From NCBI GenBank assembly GCA_964019055.1, contig OZ025222.1, positions 4,646,746 through 4,710,745 on the forward strand: DNA of 64,000 bases. Reading direction: 5' to 3'. The notes below the pieces were generated by a model. The model was not told the DNA's origin. It did no database searches and saw nothing but the letters and a program-made list of their open reading frames with translations. The position numbers were made by a program, and so were the translations under genes. The DNA is from Anthopleura xanthogrammica (lineage: Eukaryota; Cnidaria; Anthozoa; Actiniaria; Actiniidae). This document shows, piece by piece, positions 1 through 35,095 of this stretch (position 1 is the first letter of the stretch; each line of letters starts with the position of its first letter).

Positions 1-1571
1 TTAAAAGCCTCGAGACGACGTGCGGCTTGGTTACATAGGATAACAAAAATCCTCACCCTACCCCTATCGGGTTTATTTACTTAAAAAATATATATATATA
101 TTTTCTCTCTCTATATATATAATCGTTATTTATTTTAATAAATTGCTACGATTAAAAAGGATAAGTCATTCTTATTATTCTGGGTTTATGATTGTACTCT
201 CCAATCATGTATTTAATCCTAGTTAAATCAAGTTAAATTTTAGTTATCATTGCTTGGTTACATAGAGTCCTCACCCTACTCCCCTCGGATTTTTCTTTTT
301 TTTTCTTTTTTCTTCTTCTCAAATTATTTTGATTCGTGCTACGATTAGAAAACATATATAATTTTGGTTTCTTTCAAATGCATAATTTTAACCTCCGTTT
401 AAGCATTTAATCCAACTTTTTGTTGTTTTTTTGCTTTATTTTTATGCATCGTAAATTCTATTGTCTTGCAAATGAATTTAACGGATCCAACTCGGAATAT
501 ATTTGGAAGGATGTCATGTTTCAGTATCAATTCCTCCGAATATAAAGCGCTAAAGGAATAACATTTCAGGCCAGAAGAATAACCAAACAGTTCAGAGACA
601 AATAAGAACTTCCTAAAGGTAAAAATTATTCCTTAGAAATATTTTTGCTAGCCGAAATTACAGCAATTTCAGCACAGCTGAGTCTACTCTACTTCAAGCA
701 GCAATTCCAGCTCATTCGACCTAGTAGTTACGGGAGTAGTTAATGTTTAGACAAGTTTAGCTTTAGTTTTTCAGCTAGCTGAACTCTTCAAAGATGAACT
801 GAATAATCACCACGTATTATCAAGTATATCATATTAGTTTCAGATTCAGCCAAAAGAGTGGCCTTATTTCGCGATGTTTTCGAAGTGAAAATTCTCACAC
901 TTGATCGATTCCTAGGAATTGCTACCACTGAAATATGAAGCCCTGGGAATCAGAACATTTTCTCAGTTATCCATGAATTTTAACCGATCAATTATCCAAT
1001 AATTACAGCACTTAGCTGTGTCTTTTAGCAGAAAAATATTAGAGATCTGCATTTGTGAATATCGCTGATCTTTAAGACGTATAAATTGTCAGTCATAAAT
1101 TCAGCAAAGCAAGGTTTTGTTGGGTGTTTTTCTATGGTAACTGTATTTATTAGCTTTGTAAGCGAGAGTTCTATTTCATTCAATATCAGAAATAAATAAA
1201 AATGTTTTTCACAAGTCTAAAAAGTTCTAAAAAGTATTAACAGTTTTACTTCCATGATTGGGTTACCTGTGTCAGTATCAGGATGCGAGAAGACTTGGGA
1301 CGAATTTCTATTTTTACTGGGTTGCTATGGTAGCAAACCAGTCTTAAAATGAGATCCGTTTTTCGGGCGTCAGGTAGACCATAATTTCACACGTCATGAT
1401 TTGTCGAGAACTTGTAAACAATGTCCAATGTCCAATGAAGTTGCCACACGACATCGAGGACGATGTATTTATAGTTTTTAGCGTTGTGTCACCATTAATT
1501 CATTCGTTCAGGGTTCGTGAAGTACTAGTTTGTCTGTAGGCATGTTGCGTACTATTGTCTTTAGGTTTTTT
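1..1571. other. gene-free flank
   Basis: No coding region with splice support was found. The stretch is AT-rich. A short motif beginning CTTGGTTACATAG and followed by CCTCACCCTAC occurs twice (about 27-62 and 253-283), which suggests a decayed dispersed repeat. Short polypyrimidine and TA runs lie at 80-120 and 290-320. A promoter for the gene starting at 2491 could lie at the right-hand end, but no convincing core element was seen. Confidence 0.5.
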
Positions 1572-2362
1572 AACGCTACGCTTAAACTACTTACAAACAC
1601 AGACGCCGTACGTGGTAGACACACACTAAAAGATGTTATTGAGCGATTTTGGAACGGGTTGGTCCACATACTCAAAGAGAGAAGTCTGAGAATCTATGAG
1701 CTATCTTTGAGAATCTATGAGCAAACTACGGTATGAGAATCGTAGAACTAGACAAACTAGTCAAAATAGACTAAGAGAATCTATAAACTACCTAGCTATG
1801 ATCAAACTAGATCTTACCAGATCTCAGATACAAAAAAATATACTGAGACAAACTACAGAACGAGAGACAAACTACAAAACGAGTGACAAACAAAGCTTTG
1901 ATGAAAGCTGACTCCAAGAACTTGTAGAAGTCAGACGAGCTGATAGTGATCTACAAGAAAGCGAACTGCCACGACTCCTTGTTGAATATTTCCATTTATG
2001 TAAATACATAAAACAAAAACTGAGGTAAAAACAAATGACCAGTTAAACACATTTTGGCTAAGAGTATTTACATTGATAAAACGTTTGTTTTGCAGCAAAC
2101 AGTTTCGATACTGAAATAGATATGTTTATTTCATCAGCTAGTCTTGAAAGGTACGCTAGTAGGTCAAGTAGAAATATAATATGCGTTGACAAGTCAGTAA
2201 CGCAACACTAATGTCTTACTAGAATTTAAAATGTTTTTAATAAAGGGGGACTTTGAACCCAGAAGGAACACTTTGGTGTGAAATAATAAAGGGTATATAG
2301 GATTGGCGAGTGGGCGAGCTCTTGCACAGGCAACCCAGCGAACGCTCCAAGAGCGTCTAGTT
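1572..2362 (+). repeat. dispersed repeat, copy A (about 790 bp)
   Basis: This block is nearly identical to 14997-15775. It runs from a GCTTAAACTACTT motif to a GCTCCAAGAGCGTCTAGT motif. Internally it has sub-repeats of GAGAATCTATGAG and AGACAAACTAC. Copy B lies inside a transposon with 42-bp terminal inverted repeats, but those termini are absent here, so copy A is a partial copy or the block is an independent element. It ends about 130 bp before the start codon of the NWD-like gene and so may form part of its promoter or 5' UTR. Confidence 0.8.
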
Positions 2363-2490
2363 ATTCATTCATTCAGTTATTCATATCATTCGTTCGTTCG
2401 TTTATTGTTTGTCACCTATGAGATGGGTCTAATGATAAGTGTTCTTGATAATACTTTATTAACTCGTTTTAATCTAGGTCGTCAAGTAAG

Positions 2491-25582
<23,092 letters not shown>

Positions 25583-25585
25583 AAT

Positions 25586-25747
25586 GGTTACTACATGTGA
25601 CATCACCCATGGTACTGTTGCCTGTAGTGTTGTGGGTAAGGTTACTACATGTGACATCACCCATGGTACTGTTGCCTGTAGTGTTGTGGGTAAGGTTACT
25701 ACATGTGACATCACCCATGGTACTGTTGCCTGTAGTATTGTGGGTAA
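25586..25747 (+). repeat. three tandem 54-bp units in the 3' UTR of the NWD-like gene
   Basis: Units at 25586-25639, 25640-25693 and 25694-25747 are identical apart from one base, and a short partial unit follows. The array starts 3 bp after the stop codon TAA (25580-25582). A possible polyadenylation signal AATAAA is at 26379-26384. No other candidate feature is seen up to 26483. Confidence 0.95.
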
Positions 25748-26483
25748 GGTTACTTATGAAGTTTTTAATGGGAATATCTTTCACGGTACTATAATAACAT
25801 CATCACTTAATTTGATGGATTAACCATTTTAATAATAATATTGATATATAATTATCTATAACACAATCCCTTTTTAATGGAAGCATTCATTAACTAAGTT
25901 AGCTGTATGTAGCTTAATTAGTTACACAACACTTTAACTGAGTTAAGAAAGATTACAAGATAACGATGCCCAATAGCAAATAATATTTGATAAATTGATT
26001 ATTCGTATCAGTGGACCGTAAATTCCACTTTGATTATGGAAAAGGCCCCTACCACCAGAATCCTCCTCGAATTCTTTTTCTTATTCGAACGTTTGAACTT
26101 CTTTGAGAGTCGCAAGATACTGGTGTTAATTAGGCAAACAAAAGAAACTACGAAAAGGATTCTGGCAGTAGTGGTATCAAGCGTAATAAGGGGAATCAAG
26201 AATTGTTTTCTCGGTTTTCGTGATGTAATGAGTTTGCTCTCTGTTGCCATTATCAAGTAGTCTGTGACAGACTAGTTGCTTCAAACAAGCAACCATTATC
26301 GATACATTATCTTGATTATTGAAGCCTTGCATGCTTGAATTGCGTTAGTGTCGGTAATCGGCGTGTGCATCAGTTTGCAATAAACATGCATATTGTATGA
26401 AGTTTTGTATAGTTTTCGTTTTGTATATTGTACGACGTTTTTTTAGTCATTTGAAATTATCGTGAATGTTTCGGTATAAAATC

Positions 26484-26798
26484 TTAAAGGGGTACTTGGA
26501 TGAAAATCGATGAAAGTTGTTAATGACTTGAAACTTATCTATATGGCCCCAATAGTAGCCAAGCAACATATTTTCTTCACTGTAAAAAGTGGCGGATAAA
26601 AATTATCATTTTTTTCCAGCATCTAAATTGTAAGTAAATGATGTCATTTACTCAACCCTATTGTTCTTTTTTAGCTTTTAAACCAAAATTTCTCACCAAT
26701 CTGGTTTTCATAATCATAATTGTGTCACATTATCCTCAAATACTTGAATTATTCGGAATTTTCAAATTTGGAGCGTTTTCATCCTAGTGCCCCTTTAA
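26484..26798. mobile_element. intact 315-bp TTAA MITE
   Basis: It begins TTAAAGGGGTACTTGGATGA and ends with the inverse CCCCTTTAA. It is homologous to the two halves of the interrupted element at 19051-24028 and serves as the empty-site reference for the palindrome insertion. Confidence 0.88.
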
Positions 26799-26932
26799 CA
26801 ACCTGTGTCTAATATTGGAATTTTTCAGATATAACACAAACAAAAGCAAGAACCGAATATAATGATGCCAGCTCCGGATTCGAATTATTTCAGTTTTGAT
26901 CGTACGGTTTACCCTTGATTTTGAGTGTATTT

Positions 26933-29499
26933 TCATCGAACTGCAATCTGCCATTTGTCACCGGTGCCGTAGACGCTATTCTGGCTATCATCGCACGAAC
27001 AATAAAAAAAATTTTGTGTCTTGTAGCAGCCATACATGTGTTGATTATTGCCTTCGATTGTGAACGGCCTTGTGGCTAAGCGTCCAGCAAGTTTTGACAA
27101 TAAGGAAGCCCATTTGTTTACTTCGTAACTATTTTTACCATCCCAACCCCACTTCTGGCAGTTTTGAGCCAAAATTGACGTGTCCTCGGGTAGTCTATCG
27201 AACGATCCACAAGCTGCTGGGAACCTAACTTTCGAAAATGTATCATTTGTAAAGAAACGCACCACTTCTTGTCCAGCGGTGTTGTTCTTGGTCAGGATGC
27301 TCACCACTCGACCCACTGATTTCTTGTGACAATAGAAGTGAATCTGGTGGAATCCCATCTTTTGAAGGATGTCCAACATGGCAGCTCCTCTTGGGACTAT
27401 ATTCTTGTCATTCGAACGGAAATGTGTCATGACGTCATAGGTGCTGTGTACCATATTTGGTATTGGAACGGAACTTTGTAGTGTTAGCTTCTTTACGATA
27501 GTCCATCCACCTAACAATAATTAAATCAGAATTAAGCGTTGAAAACGTCAAAGATACTTCTAATTCACGTGCATCGTAGTGCAAATTCTATCAGTAGAAT
27601 ATATCAGTAGATTATTTTTGAATAGAATAAGTATGGTTTTGCATGCCTGTGGGTTAGTATAATCACATGTGAGTCATATAAGAAAGCAGTTAATCCAACA
27701 TAGGTCTTTTCTGGGTTCGATAAACAAGATGTACTATGTAAAACAAGGTAAACAATAGATGTTTGTACCCATGCTAGACCAGCGTGCACTATGTTCGCTA
27801 TCTCACAACACCTTGTAATTTGCATAGTAAACAAACGATGTTTGTGGCTAAGATAGACCATACGGGAACAGGTCCTTCTCTCAGCTCTGTTGTGCTAACC
27901 CCCTCCATTAGTAACTATTCAATGGATGAAGTAATGTAAATAAAAGTTCTGGAGCAGTCTCCCTCGTTCTTTAAAGACATTAAGTAACATTGGAACATTT
28001 AATTCTGACCTAAAACATATCTTTTTTTAGTTGTTGTTGCTGTTGTTGTGAGTTTTTTATTTAGTTTTTAGTGTTAACGCACTAAACTGTCACAGGTGAA
28101 ACGAAATTTAAAAGCCGATGTCTAATAATCAAATGAAAAAATCAAGAAGCTTATATAATAGACCATTTTCGAGATGCGCGAGCGCTTTCAAAAATATCGC
28201 AGGCGCAGACATGATCTCGAGGCATTTTCGGGCAGAGTCAATAGCGCGCGCGCTCTTGCCCGAAAATGCCTCTTTTTCATGTCTGCGCTTGCGATATTTT
28301 TGAAAGCGCTCGCGCATCTCGAAAATGGTCTATTGCGCCGGTAATGACTAAATATATCTATTCACCTCCGTTTGTTGCCATGTCGCAAAAAACTTCAATC
28401 GGGTTCCCTGTGTTTGGAAGATCTATCCAGTATACGCCTGTGCCAACTGAATCCCCGCTGACCAGTATGTCCAAGCATGACTTTGCAGGAAGCTTCCTTG
28501 TTCCTTTGACTGGTTCTAAAAAGTGAATCATAATATGTATTAAATACAGAACTCCATCGATCTGCCATCTACGTTATACAAGTAAGACGGTGCCGTGTCT
28601 TTCACGTTGACATAAAAGCACTGAGGAATCCAGAATAATTTCAAGGCGGGTGGTTGTTATCTAAAAATCTAGCATCTATTTCCTCCCTCTTTAGATTTTA
28701 TACATTACGTTTTATTCTTATTTTTAAAGCTCCAAGGAACTGGGGTGGTAGCACTAGCCACTCAATCCATGAACCCTCTGAATCCGCCCTCGAAAACTAA
28801 AGATAGAAAGCTAGCTTCGAAATGTTACCTCAAAAATTTTTTTTTTCATTTTTTTCATAAAATTTCACATGTGCCGAATCTAATGCAAATGAGCAAAACT
28901 TATTGTTTGAGTTCATTTGCATTAGATTCGGCACATGTAAAACTCGACGTCTAAACCAGGTCTTAGTGAGAAAAAGTGGGTCCAGCTTTGGACTATATGC
29001 TTTGGCGCGTGCTGGAGACCCTAGAAACTAGAACAACATTTTTTTATTCTATGAAATACATATGTGATCGTACTATATGCATTTCATTTTTCATCATCAT
29101 ACGCAAATCATGTTTATCATTTCTTATTCTATTGGTATTTCATGGTTCCTTACTTATCGTTTACCTACAATCAGACTTACCTGGTATTCTAAATGCTGTA
29201 TTGGTCAGGTAGATGCTGTTCGGTACTTTCTTATAAATCACTGGTAATGACTCGTTGGTCTGTGAGTTCAGGTCGCATGTTTTTCCCACGAGGTGAAAGT
29301 TCAGGCTCATACATCGTTCGTCTTTGTTGCACTCCGTCAAACATGCAGGGTAGTCTTCAGTGGTGAAGGATCTGTACTCCTTGCCAACCAGAGCGTAGCC
29401 ATACTGTGAGCTGGACACTAATAGCGGACATTGTTGCTGAAGACTGATGTTTGCTTTCATCACAATGACCACGAGGAAAAGAAAAACTAATCCCAAAAT
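26933..29499 (-). CDS. secreted PAN/Apple plus fibrinogen-like protein
   Basis: Three minus-strand exons join in phase: 29181-29499, 28366-28515 and 26933-27510 (1047 nt, 348 aa plus stop). The first encodes a hydrophobic segment (LVFLFLVVIV) and then a PAN/Apple-like module with spaced cysteines (QQQCPLL, ACLTECNKDERCMSLNF, GKTCDL). The second encodes a segment ending EVFCDMATNGG, and the third starts GGWTIVKK. The CDM/NGGGWT signature is that of the N-terminal edge of fibrinogen-related domains. The remaining ~185 residues with several cysteines are not a canonical fibrinogen domain. The true 5' exon is uncertain: a candidate ATGGCCGG with donor GTGAGT at about 29595-29605 does not fit the phase of the best acceptor. 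It is probably secreted or membrane-tethered, with a lectin-like or matrix role by analogy. Confidence 0.8.
28161..28330. mobile_element. foldback MITE with TA target duplication
   Basis: The arms begin GACCATTTTCGAGATGCGCG and are near-perfect inverted repeats with a short GC-rich centre; TA flanks both ends. It lies in an intron of the PAN/fibrinogen-like gene, about 35 bp from the 28366 exon edge on the donor side. Confidence 0.88.
28866..28940. repeat. hairpin, about 27-bp arms
   Basis: TTCACATGTGCCGAATCTAA and its continuation pair with the reverse complement ending near 28940, with a loop of about 20 nt. It lies in the intron of the PAN/fibrinogen-like gene. Confidence 0.8.
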
Positions 29500-29524
29500 C
29501 TAAAAGAAAAAAGATAGTTGTAAA

Positions 29525-32500
29525 TCAGGGATTGACATCAAAGTGAAAAGAAAAACAGCAAACATTCCACTGGGGCAACAACGCTAACTCACCCGGCCAT
29601 GATATTGAATAGGCAGAAAATATTGGAAATTTCGAATATAATCGAACATTAGGAACTTTAAGATTTGCAAAAATGGCGACGCCAACCGGAAGTGTAAATA
29701 ATTTCTCATTCGGGTTCTGTTCATTGGGGATTTCGTTCATTGTGAGTATAGAAACTCATCCACAGGGAAGACAGACTTTGAAGGCGCGGAACCCCAAAAT
29801 GAGTATTTTACGGTGACGTCGCAGTAGAAGATTTTGCAAATCTTATATAAATTCCCTATTGTTTTCGTAACGAAATATCTCCAAGATCCAGGCCTAAAAT
29901 AAAGAAACTTTATCAGAAAAAAATGATTGAATCTCTTCTTAATTTGCGGAAAATAAAAAAGTTATTAAATAAAATTTTCACTTTGTCAAAAACTACAATG
30001 TGTGCCTATAACTGCAATAAACTAGAAATACTTTGTGTAACGACACTAACAGGCTACGAAGGTGATATCGGTTAATTAGTAACAACGGTAATCAGAAGGT
30101 GATTTAAACTGAGTTTCTACACAAATTTGCGCTGACTGTAACAACTTCTAAGGACTACATTTGCGTTGAAATTCATGCCCGTCAAACAAATCAATAAGTG
30201 GGGCGCGGGTCACATTAAAATAGCTTTGAAACTAAAAATCCGAAAGAGCGGCTTCCCAAAGCGAATGAAAATTCGTGAATACATTATTAAAACTGATGAG
30301 TGCATGGTTTAGATATTTTCTCATCCTTTTTAACCCTGTGCTTTAGTTCATAGTAAAAGCTAGGAACGCTTTGTGTAACGACACTAACAGGCTGCGAAGG
30401 TTATATCCGTTCGTAACAACGGTAATCAGAAGGTGATTTAAAACCATAGGGAGTAACTAAGGTGAAGTCTTATCCCGTGGTGTGATGACGACTGGCATAC
30501 AAACAGACCCGAATAGATAATTGAGAGAATTGCAAATTCTGAAAACAAAAAATATGTTGAGGTTTCTGTTGGAATGTCTAACATACAAAAATTTCATGTT
30601 TTTGAAGTAAAACCAATTTTTAACTTTAACCTCGGGGGGAGGGGTTACTAGGAGCGTTCAGTCGGTGATACTGCAGGGATGCGTCGCTGGGATCCGAAAA
30701 CCCTGACCCTACCTAAGACAAAAATATCTTGAAAAACATACCCTGTTCAAGACAACGCACTGTAAATTTTAACCTTATCTAAGGCGCGGCCTAAGAGAAT
30801 GTAGCGGCTAAAAATTGTTTGATGACGAAAAAACTGAATTAGTTTCTACAAAAAGCCAAAATAGGCCAAACCTATCTAATTAAGACTTGAAAACGCTAGA
30901 TATAGCGCTAACCTATCCAAGGCAATATCATGAAAAGCGTATCCGCATAAACCAACATACCCTTTTTCTCCAGCGGAATATCTCTGTATAGGCTATCTAC
31001 CCCCCTCCCCTCGGGACTTTAACTTTAACTCAAAGTTACGAAAACAAGTGTAAGATAAAAGCAACACTCGTATATGTAAATAAGTTAAAGCTGTACCTGA
31101 AGTGTAAGGAAAAAAACTAATATCAAGTTGTGTAGAGGAATTTCAAATTTATTTCTCTTACAGTTGTACGTGACGCGATCAATTTTAACTTTAAAAGTTA
31201 CCTAACAAGTGTTATATATGAAAGCAGCAGCACTTGTGATGTAAACAAGTCATTTGTTTTAAAGTTATATATCAAGCAACGAGGTTCAAGAGATAAATCT
31301 TGTTTCAAGACAGGCCGAGAGGAATTTCTAATCTCTCTTGCAGTGGCTTCATTATATTCAACTAGGGAAACCCTTTTTCACTTAAGGTGGCCCGAACCAA
31401 TGTTGATTATGTTGACGGGCATAAATTTCAATCACGTCTAGTCTTTTTTGCTTCAAAACGTTTCCCGATTTTCGAAAGGTTTGCAGCCATGAGTATTCAA
31501 GCCTTGAACCATATACCGGTAATTGTTTTTTTCCGAATTGGGTAAAATATTTCGAGATATTGACGATCTTTATAAAAAATGGCTTTTTGATAAATGCTCA
31601 TAAATCCAAGAATTCAAGATGAATTTTTTTCATATTTTATTGGGCCAGTATAAAGGCATAGAGTAATACAAAGAGCAAGTTTCGCGCTAATCTAATCCTT
31701 TAAACTCAGTTTCTACACAAATTTGCGCTGACTCTAGCAACTTCTAAGGACTAGATTTGCGTTGAAATTCATGCCCGTCAAACAAATCAATAGGTGCGGC
31801 GCGGGTCACATTAAAATACCTTTGAAACTAAAAATCCGAAAGAGCGGCTTCTCAAAGCGAATGAAAATTCGTGATTACATTATTAAAACTGATGAGTGCA
31901 TGGTTTAGATATTTTCTCATCCTTTTTAACCCTGTGCTTTAGTTCATAGTAAAAACTAGCAATTTATACTTACGTTTTGTTCTGTGACTTTGATCTCCAT
32001 TCTGTCTCTTCACTCCTAAGTAACTGGCTTGATTATGGTACGAGTGAAGATGAATATATTTTGGCTTTCGTATTCCCTTTTTTCGTCCCGCAGGCTTTCC
32101 ATGGTAATGTGTAGTAAGTGCGACAATAGCATCCTTTGTTACATTCATATATTGCTCTGCAGTTAATAACAAAGATACTCAGTTTGTAGTTACTCTCTTC
32201 ACAAAGTTATTAAATTTAATTTTTGTTTATGTTTTCTTGGAAAGAATAACAGCAAGACGGATTTTAGAAATCACAATATTTTGTACGTGTTGGCGTAGTC
32301 TTCCTTGGCTACAACTTTCAAATCATGTTTGTTTCAAGACTTCAAGCTTATAATCGATGAATTTAATTTTGTTGTGAAAAGAATTTGAGTAAATTTTAAA
32401 AGATATCATCTCTTGAAGGTAGCAACCATGTCGAAGGCATTAACTATTTATTATCGAAGGAAATATGTAAGTTGAGTTTAATATAGCTTTTTTAAAATTA

Positions 32501-33190
32501 TGTTTGAAATAACTTACTTTCTGAATATGCCGCCTTTGCAGGTGTTTGGAAAAGCTCTGAAATTCTTTTTCTACGAAGAAACAAAATCCACAACTTAAGT
32601 TTACATTCGATATAGATGTTTTATTTATTTTGCACCATATTTACATTTGCAAATTCTGTCGACAAAAATGAAATTTCTAATTATATTTCTTATACCTTAC
32701 AGCTAATTTACGTCACGCGTGACCAATAAATCGTCCGAGAATTCAAATGTAGTTTTCAAGTCTTCATATTAACATTTCAAATCTCCGATCAACGGCTCCG
32801 ATATTCCAAAAAAAAAAAAAAAAAAGTTAAAAATTAGATTTTGGACCTGCTATCATGAATGGTTGTGAATAATTACCAAAAGAATTCACTTGCCAACCAC
32901 ATCGCTAAGTATCAGCTTCAAAAAATTATTTTTAAAATAAAAATATTATGAGTTGCCTTTTTTCCACTGCCTATTTTTTCATGACCCTCCCTTTTCAGGG
33001 GCTCAAAAAGTTATGACCCTCCCCCTTTTCCCACCCCCCCCCCCCCCCCTCCCCTTTGGTAATTTCTGACAAGCACCTAAGCTATGAAATGTTACCAAAT
33101 ACTTTGTAATATATTTAAAATGGGATATAAACTATTAAAACAAATCGTAGAATAATACTTAAACCGCACCATATTAATATCTAACCCAGA
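29525..33190. other. gene-poor interval with direct duplications
   Basis: About 259 bp at 30104-30362 is repeated directly at 31700-31958. A ~70-bp block with CTTTGTGTAACGACACTAAC occurs at about 30032 and 30370. Diverged tandem copies of about 160 bp lie at 31021-31345. An A-run lies near 32808 and a C-run near 33036. Apart from the candidate exon at 31974-32156, no gene is supported. Confidence 0.6.
31974..32156 (-). other. candidate internal coding exon, gene unknown
   Basis: The 183-nt open stretch is bounded on the minus strand by acceptor TTAACTGCAG and donor GTAAGT. It encodes a basic peptide including YMNVTKDAIVALTTHYHGKP and then RKKGIRKPKYIHLHS. The exon starts in phase 2 and ends in phase 1. 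It could be an upstream exon of the PAN/fibrinogen-like gene on the same strand, but that join was not confirmed. No domain was recognised. Confidence 0.35.
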
Positions 33191-33286
33191 TTTTACTGAC
33201 AACTGACAAAAGGCCTAACTATTAACTGACAACTGACAACTGACAAATAAGAGAAATTTTGACATGTGGACCTTCCAGAACCTGCA

Positions 33287-33476
33287 TATTTACCAACATA
33301 CATGACAGCCAGCTTTTTCTGAAATGCAAATTGCCGCAAGAAAGCCAAACATACAAGACTGAATTTAGTAACTTGGTCAGTTTTGTACTGCATTACTCCT
33401 GACAGGCGATAACTCGAGATGAGGTGCAAAGCTGCTGCTGCTGCTCATCTCAAGTCTTCTCGTTCTATTTCGCTTC
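33287..33476 (+). pseudogene. duplicated 5' fragment of the GT31 gene
   Basis: About 190 bp here repeat the promoter and the first ~60 coding bases of the intact GT31 copy (33570-33770), including CTCCTGACAGGCGATAA and a CTGCTGCTGCTCATCTCAAG motif. The start codon region reads GATGAGGTGC and the frame is not preserved. Confidence 0.8.
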
Positions 33477-33705
33477 CCGTGGGTTTAGTCAAAACTAAAA
33501 CTGACCATGCATGACTATAAAAAAATTACGTTACCGTTACGGCTAACGGTTATTAGTTGAGACCCTGATACAAGACAGCCAGCTTTGTCTAAAATGCAAA
33601 TGTTAATTTCCGCAAAAAAGCGAAACATCGGGACTGAATTCAGTAACCTCCAAGTATCTTTGCTTGGTTTTGTACTGCAATACTCCTGACAGGCGATAAA
33701 TCAAG

Positions 33706-34788
33706 ATGAATTGCCGCTACAGCTTAGGAGGTGTAAAGCTGCTGCTGCTCATCTCAAGTCTTCTCGTCTTCTTACAGGTGCTTATTTTCTTTTCGGTGAT
33801 TTCAACAAAAGACCACTCTTCGCTACAAAGATTCCAAGAACAAACTAATGCTGAAGCTAAGGAAACCTATACTTTTGTGGACTTTTCTTTCGTATGGCCA
33901 GAAACGACGCCAGATTTGAAAGGTGAAAGAGATTTTTTTGTTATTGTTCTAATTAATTCGGCCGCACGAGGACAGAAATACAGACTGCGTCGTGAAGCCG
34001 TCAGAAAAACGTGGGCAAAACATATGACAAAGTGTGAACGACTACAGTCCTTGCGAAATCCCAGACTCAGAAATCACAAATGGATCTTAGTATTTTCATT
34101 AGGAAAGGCTGGAGAAACTGCCGAGGACAAAGCAAATGCCGAAGAAGCTAAACTTCACAACGATGTCTTAATAGGCGAATTTCAAGACAATTATATTAAC
34201 AATATCATTAAGGTCTTTATGGGTAAGCTTTGGGTATCATCGATGAATGTACGGTATATTCTTAAGACAGACGACGATGTTTTTGTTCGAATACCTTCTG
34301 TTATCGACTTCCTTGTTACACAAGGCTATCCTAAGCCATACTATGGAGGTGCGCCTTACTTCAATTTCAAAGTGGATCGAGACCCCAAGGGAAAATGGGC
34401 CGTAAGCAAGAAATATTTTAGTGAAGAGTATTTCCCAACGTTTTGTGCAGGAGCTTTCTACGTACTTTCCACAGATATTTTGTACAAATTGTTCAAATAT
34501 GTTCATCAAAGGCGACCATTTCACACAGATGATGCCTATCTTGGGATTGCTGCTAGAGATATGAACATCACAGTCCAAAGAATTCCCGGCCTCTTGTTGG
34601 AGCCCTCTATGTCCAATCTTTTGAGAGACCTTGATGACTGTAACCTTATGAAAGCGAGAGGATATGGGCACGAAGTAGATCCGCCGATGATGAATATAGT
34701 TTTTAATCGTTTGGAGAATCTTTGCGGGAACAAAACTACTGGCCACAGGGAGACCAACGAGACCTCAGCGGCCGTAATCATTCTGTAA
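33706..34788 (+). CDS. GT31 family beta-1,3-galactosyltransferase-like, intact single exon
   Basis: This is a 360-aa type II Golgi glycosyltransferase. It has a short cytoplasmic N-terminus, a signal anchor at about 11-33 (LLLLISSLLVFLQVLIFFSV), a stem, and a catalytic domain with GT31 motifs in order: RREAVRKTW at 95-103, WILVFSLGKAGE at 126-137, KTDDDVF at 187-193 (the metal- and UDP-sugar-binding DxD), GGAPYF at 214-219, CAGAFYVLS at 247-255, and HTDDAYLGI at 273-281, where family members usually have ED. N-glycosylation sites occur at NIT 287 and NKT 342. Family knowledge: transfers galactose or GlcNAc from UDP-sugar in beta-1,3 linkage; the acceptor is unknown. Homology with the minus copy at 13268 stops at NKT, so the last 16 residues may come from inserted sequence. 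Confidence 0.9.
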   Translation: MNCRYSLGGVKLLLLISSLLVFLQVLIFFSVISTKDHSSLQRFQEQTNAEAKETYTFVDFSFVWPETTPDLKGERDFFVIVLINSAARGQKYRLRREAVRKTWAKHMTKCERLQSLRNPRLRNHKWILVFSLGKAGETAEDKANAEEAKLHNDVLIGEFQDNYINNIIKVFMGKLWVSSMNVRYILKTDDDVFVRIPSVIDFLVTQGYPKPYYGGAPYFNFKVDRDPKGKWAVSKKYFSEEYFPTFCAGAFYVLSTDILYKLFKYVHQRRPFHTDDAYLGIAARDMNITVQRIPGLLLEPSMSNLLRDLDDCNLMKARGYGHEVDPPMMNIVFNRLENLCGNKTTGHRETNETSAAVIIL

Positions 34789-34796
34789 CTAGCCTC

Positions 34797-35095
34797 CTGC
34801 ACAGCCGCTGTGAGGCGCTTTCGGTTCCCGTCATTCACCACACAGCGGCTGCGCAGGACGCTATCTGTAACCGGATAGCGGATTAAGATTCAAAATAGGA
34901 TAAAGCACTCCGTTAGTAACAGTCAAATAGAGAGTCTATACTTGACTGTTACTAATGGAGTGCGTTACACTATTTTGAGGGGACATGCCAAATTTTACTG
35001 GAAATGACAATCGACTTTTGTAGCCTGAGAAAACATGCAGACGTCCTTTGCTCCTCATCATGAGGAGCAAAAGGACGTCTGTTTTCTCAGGCTAC
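34797..35095. repeat. three successive hairpin MITEs after the GT31 gene
   Basis: The first hairpin (about 34797-34860) has arms CCTGCACAGCCGCTGTG and CACAGCGGCTGCGCAGG. The second (about 34890-34965) has arms GCACTCCGTTAGTAACAGTC and the inverse. The third (35018-35094) has arms starting GTAGCCTGAGAAAACATGCA with a loop of only a few bases. All are non-coding. Confidence 0.85.

Noticed and set aside
26008..26260. Possible palindromic element with overlapping ORFs on both strands
   Set aside because: The inverted similarity is limited to about 16 bp (CCAGAATCCT and flanks) and does not extend into real arms.
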